A stretch of 64,000 nt of DNA from Rhizobium sp. N324 (GTDB lineage Bacteria; Pseudomonadota; Alphaproteobacteria; Rhizobiales; Rhizobiaceae): assembly GCF_001664485.1 (NCBI RefSeq), contig NZ_CP013632.1, positions 62,001-126,000 on the forward strand, given 5' to 3'. The translations under genes were made by a program, and so were the position numbers. Below, piece after piece: positions 62,797-64,000 of the stretch (positions are counted from its first letter, which is position 1; each line of letters begins with the position of its first letter). The notes beneath the pieces were generated by a model. It was given only the letters and a program-made list of their open reading frames with translations. It was not told where the DNA came from and did no database searches.

Positions 62797-63924
62797 TCAG
62801 TACACGACCACGCCGCGGATGCTTTCGCCCTTGTGCATCATGTCGAAGCCCTTGTTGATATCGTCGAGCGGCATGGTGTGGGTGATCATCGGGTCGATCT
62901 GGATCTTGCCCTGCATGTACCAGTCGACGATCTTCGGCACGTCGGTGCGGCCGCGGGCGCCGCCGAAGGCGGTGCCCATCCAGTTGCGGCCGGTGACCAG
63001 CTGGAACGGACGCGTCGAGATCTCCTGGCCGGCGCCGGCAACGCCGATGATGATCGATTTGCCCCAGCCGCGATGGGAGGCTTCCAGCGCCTGGCGCATC
63101 ACCTTGGTGTTGCCGGTGCAGTCGAAGGTGTAATCGGCGCCGCCGATCAAGTCGCCATTGCGCTTGGTCATATTGACGAGATGCGGCACGATGTCGTCGC
63201 CGACCTCCTTCGGATTGACGAAATGCGTCATGCCGAACTTCTCGCCCCAGGCCTTGCGGTCATTGTTGATGTCGACGCCGATGATCATGTCGGCGCCGGC
63301 AAGCCGCAGGCCCTGCAGCACGTTGAGGCCGATGCCGCCGAGACCGAAGACGATCGCCGTCGAACCGATCTCCACCTTGGCGGTGTTGATCACCGCGCCG
63401 ATGCCGGTGGTGACCCCGCAGCCGATATAGCAGATCTTGTCGAAGGGGGCGTCGGGATTGACCTTGGCAAGCGCAATCTCCGGCAGCACGGTGAAATTGG
63501 CGAAGGTCGAGCAGCCCATATAGTGATGGATCTTGTCCTTGCCGATCGAAAAGCGCGAGGTACCGTCCGGCATCAGACCCTGGCCCTGGGTCGAGCGGAT
63601 GGCGGTGCAGAGATTGGTCTTGCGCGACAGGCAGGAATAGCATTCGCGGCATTCGGGCGTGTAGAGCGGGATGACGTGGTCGCCCTTCTTGACCGAGGTC
63701 ACACCAGGGCCGACATCGACGACGATGCCGGCACCCTCATGGCCGAGAATGGCCGGAAACAGGCCCTCCGGATCGGCGCCCGACAGGGTGAAATCGTCGG
63801 TGTGGCAGATGCCGGTCGCCTTGACCTCGATCAGGACTTCGCCGGCCTTCGGGCCGTCGAGCTGCACGGTCATCACTTCGAGCGGTTTGCCGGCCTGAAC
63901 GGCTACGGCGGCGCGAACGTCCAT
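62797..63924 (-). CDS. frmA: S-(hydroxymethyl)glutathione dehydrogenase / class III alcohol dehydrogenase
   Basis: A 375-residue zinc MDR enzyme. The catalytic-zinc residues are in GICHTDD and GHEGAG; the structural zinc loop is CRECYSCLSRKTNLC; the NAD motif is FGLGGIGLN. The sequence AIRSTQGQGLMPDGTSRFSI is characteristic of class III enzymes that oxidise the glutathione-formaldehyde adduct and reduce nitrosoglutathione. O-demethylation by the P450 would release formaldehyde, so a link to that locus is possible but not required. Confidence 0.95.
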   Translation of the reverse strand: MDVRAAVAVQAGKPLEVMTVQLDGPKAGEVLIEVKATGICHTDDFTLSGADPEGLFPAILGHEGAGIVVDVGPGVTSVKKGDHVIPLYTPECRECYSCLSRKTNLCTAIRSTQGQGLMPDGTSRFSIGKDKIHHYMGCSTFANFTVLPEIALAKVNPDAPFDKICYIGCGVTTGIGAVINTAKVEIGSTAIVFGLGGIGLNVLQGLRLAGADMIIGVDINNDRKAWGEKFGMTHFVNPKEVGDDIVPHLVNMTKRNGDLIGGADYTFDCTGNTKVMRQALEASHRGWGKSIIIGVAGAGQEISTRPFQLVTGRNWMGTAFGGARGRTDVPKIVDWYMQGKIQIDPMITHTMPLDDINKGFDMMHKGESIRGVVVY

Positions 63925-64000
63925 TTAGAATTTCCTTTCAATGAAAACCAAACCTGCTTCGATGGAGCAGTGATCAATGTCCGATGCCGGAGGAACCAGG

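Noticed and set aside
1..64000. tRNA, rRNA and CRISPR arrays
   Set aside because: No cloverleaf with a T-loop consensus, no rRNA sequence and no regularly spaced direct repeats were noticed in the gaps.

Overview
The window reads as alphaproteobacterial DNA of the Rhizobium/Sinorhizobium/Agrobacterium group, probably from a plasmid or chromid. The grounds are HWE-type histidine kinases, an EcfG-like sigma factor, paired Ku genes, DUF982 and DUF3606 proteins, a ROSE-type thermometer ahead of a small heat-shock gene, and IS630/IS5 elements. No rRNA or tRNA gene and no CRISPR array was seen.

Layout. 0-11 kb: a partial zinc alcohol dehydrogenase diverges from a nine-gene operon for an unknown glycan (epimerases, a glycosidase-epimerase fusion, one GT4 and three tandem CgeB-like glycosyltransferases, a CmoB-like methyltransferase, a diheme cytochrome c). 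11-19 kb: signalling genes (receiver-Crp fusion, two single receivers, CheB, a CheB/CheR/PAS/HWE hybrid kinase and its receiver). 19-27 kb: a leftward operon for a YdeP-like molybdopterin oxidoreductase, c-type cytochromes and a caa3-like oxidase whose subunit I lacks key D- and K-channel residues. 27-43 kb: an EcfG-like ECF sigma factor, a membrane/stress operon, two more HWE kinases and a receiver, a Ser/Gly-rich secreted protein, a DUF892 protein, two Ku genes and several small stress-type genes, with an IS630 insertion. 44-47.5 kb: an IS5 element and a truncated TniA/TniB transposon. 48-59 kb: a divergent catabolic locus, with a Liv-type ABC importer on one side and on the other a class I P450 system with LigJ/LigK-type enzymes of 4,5-cleavage aromatic degradation. 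59.7-64 kb: pntB, pntA and glutathione-dependent formaldehyde dehydrogenase.

The strongest theme is regulatory. Twelve copies of GGAAC-N16-NGTT, the EcfG/RpoE2 general-stress promoter, lie in gene-free gaps, each pointing at the adjacent gene; two weaker variants add to these. They precede the alcohol dehydrogenase, the glycan operon, receiver-Crp, the YdeP-oxidase operon, the membrane-stress operon, two kinases, the Ser/Gly-rich protein, DUF892, a 67-residue protein, DUF3606 and an iron-permease-like gene. The EcfG-like sigma gene, three HWE kinases and five receivers of the FATGUY type sit in the same 33 kb. The first 43 kb therefore looks like a general-stress-response island carrying its own signalling parts and its output genes. 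Coordinates and motifs were read by eye; family names rest on motif recognition, not on searches.
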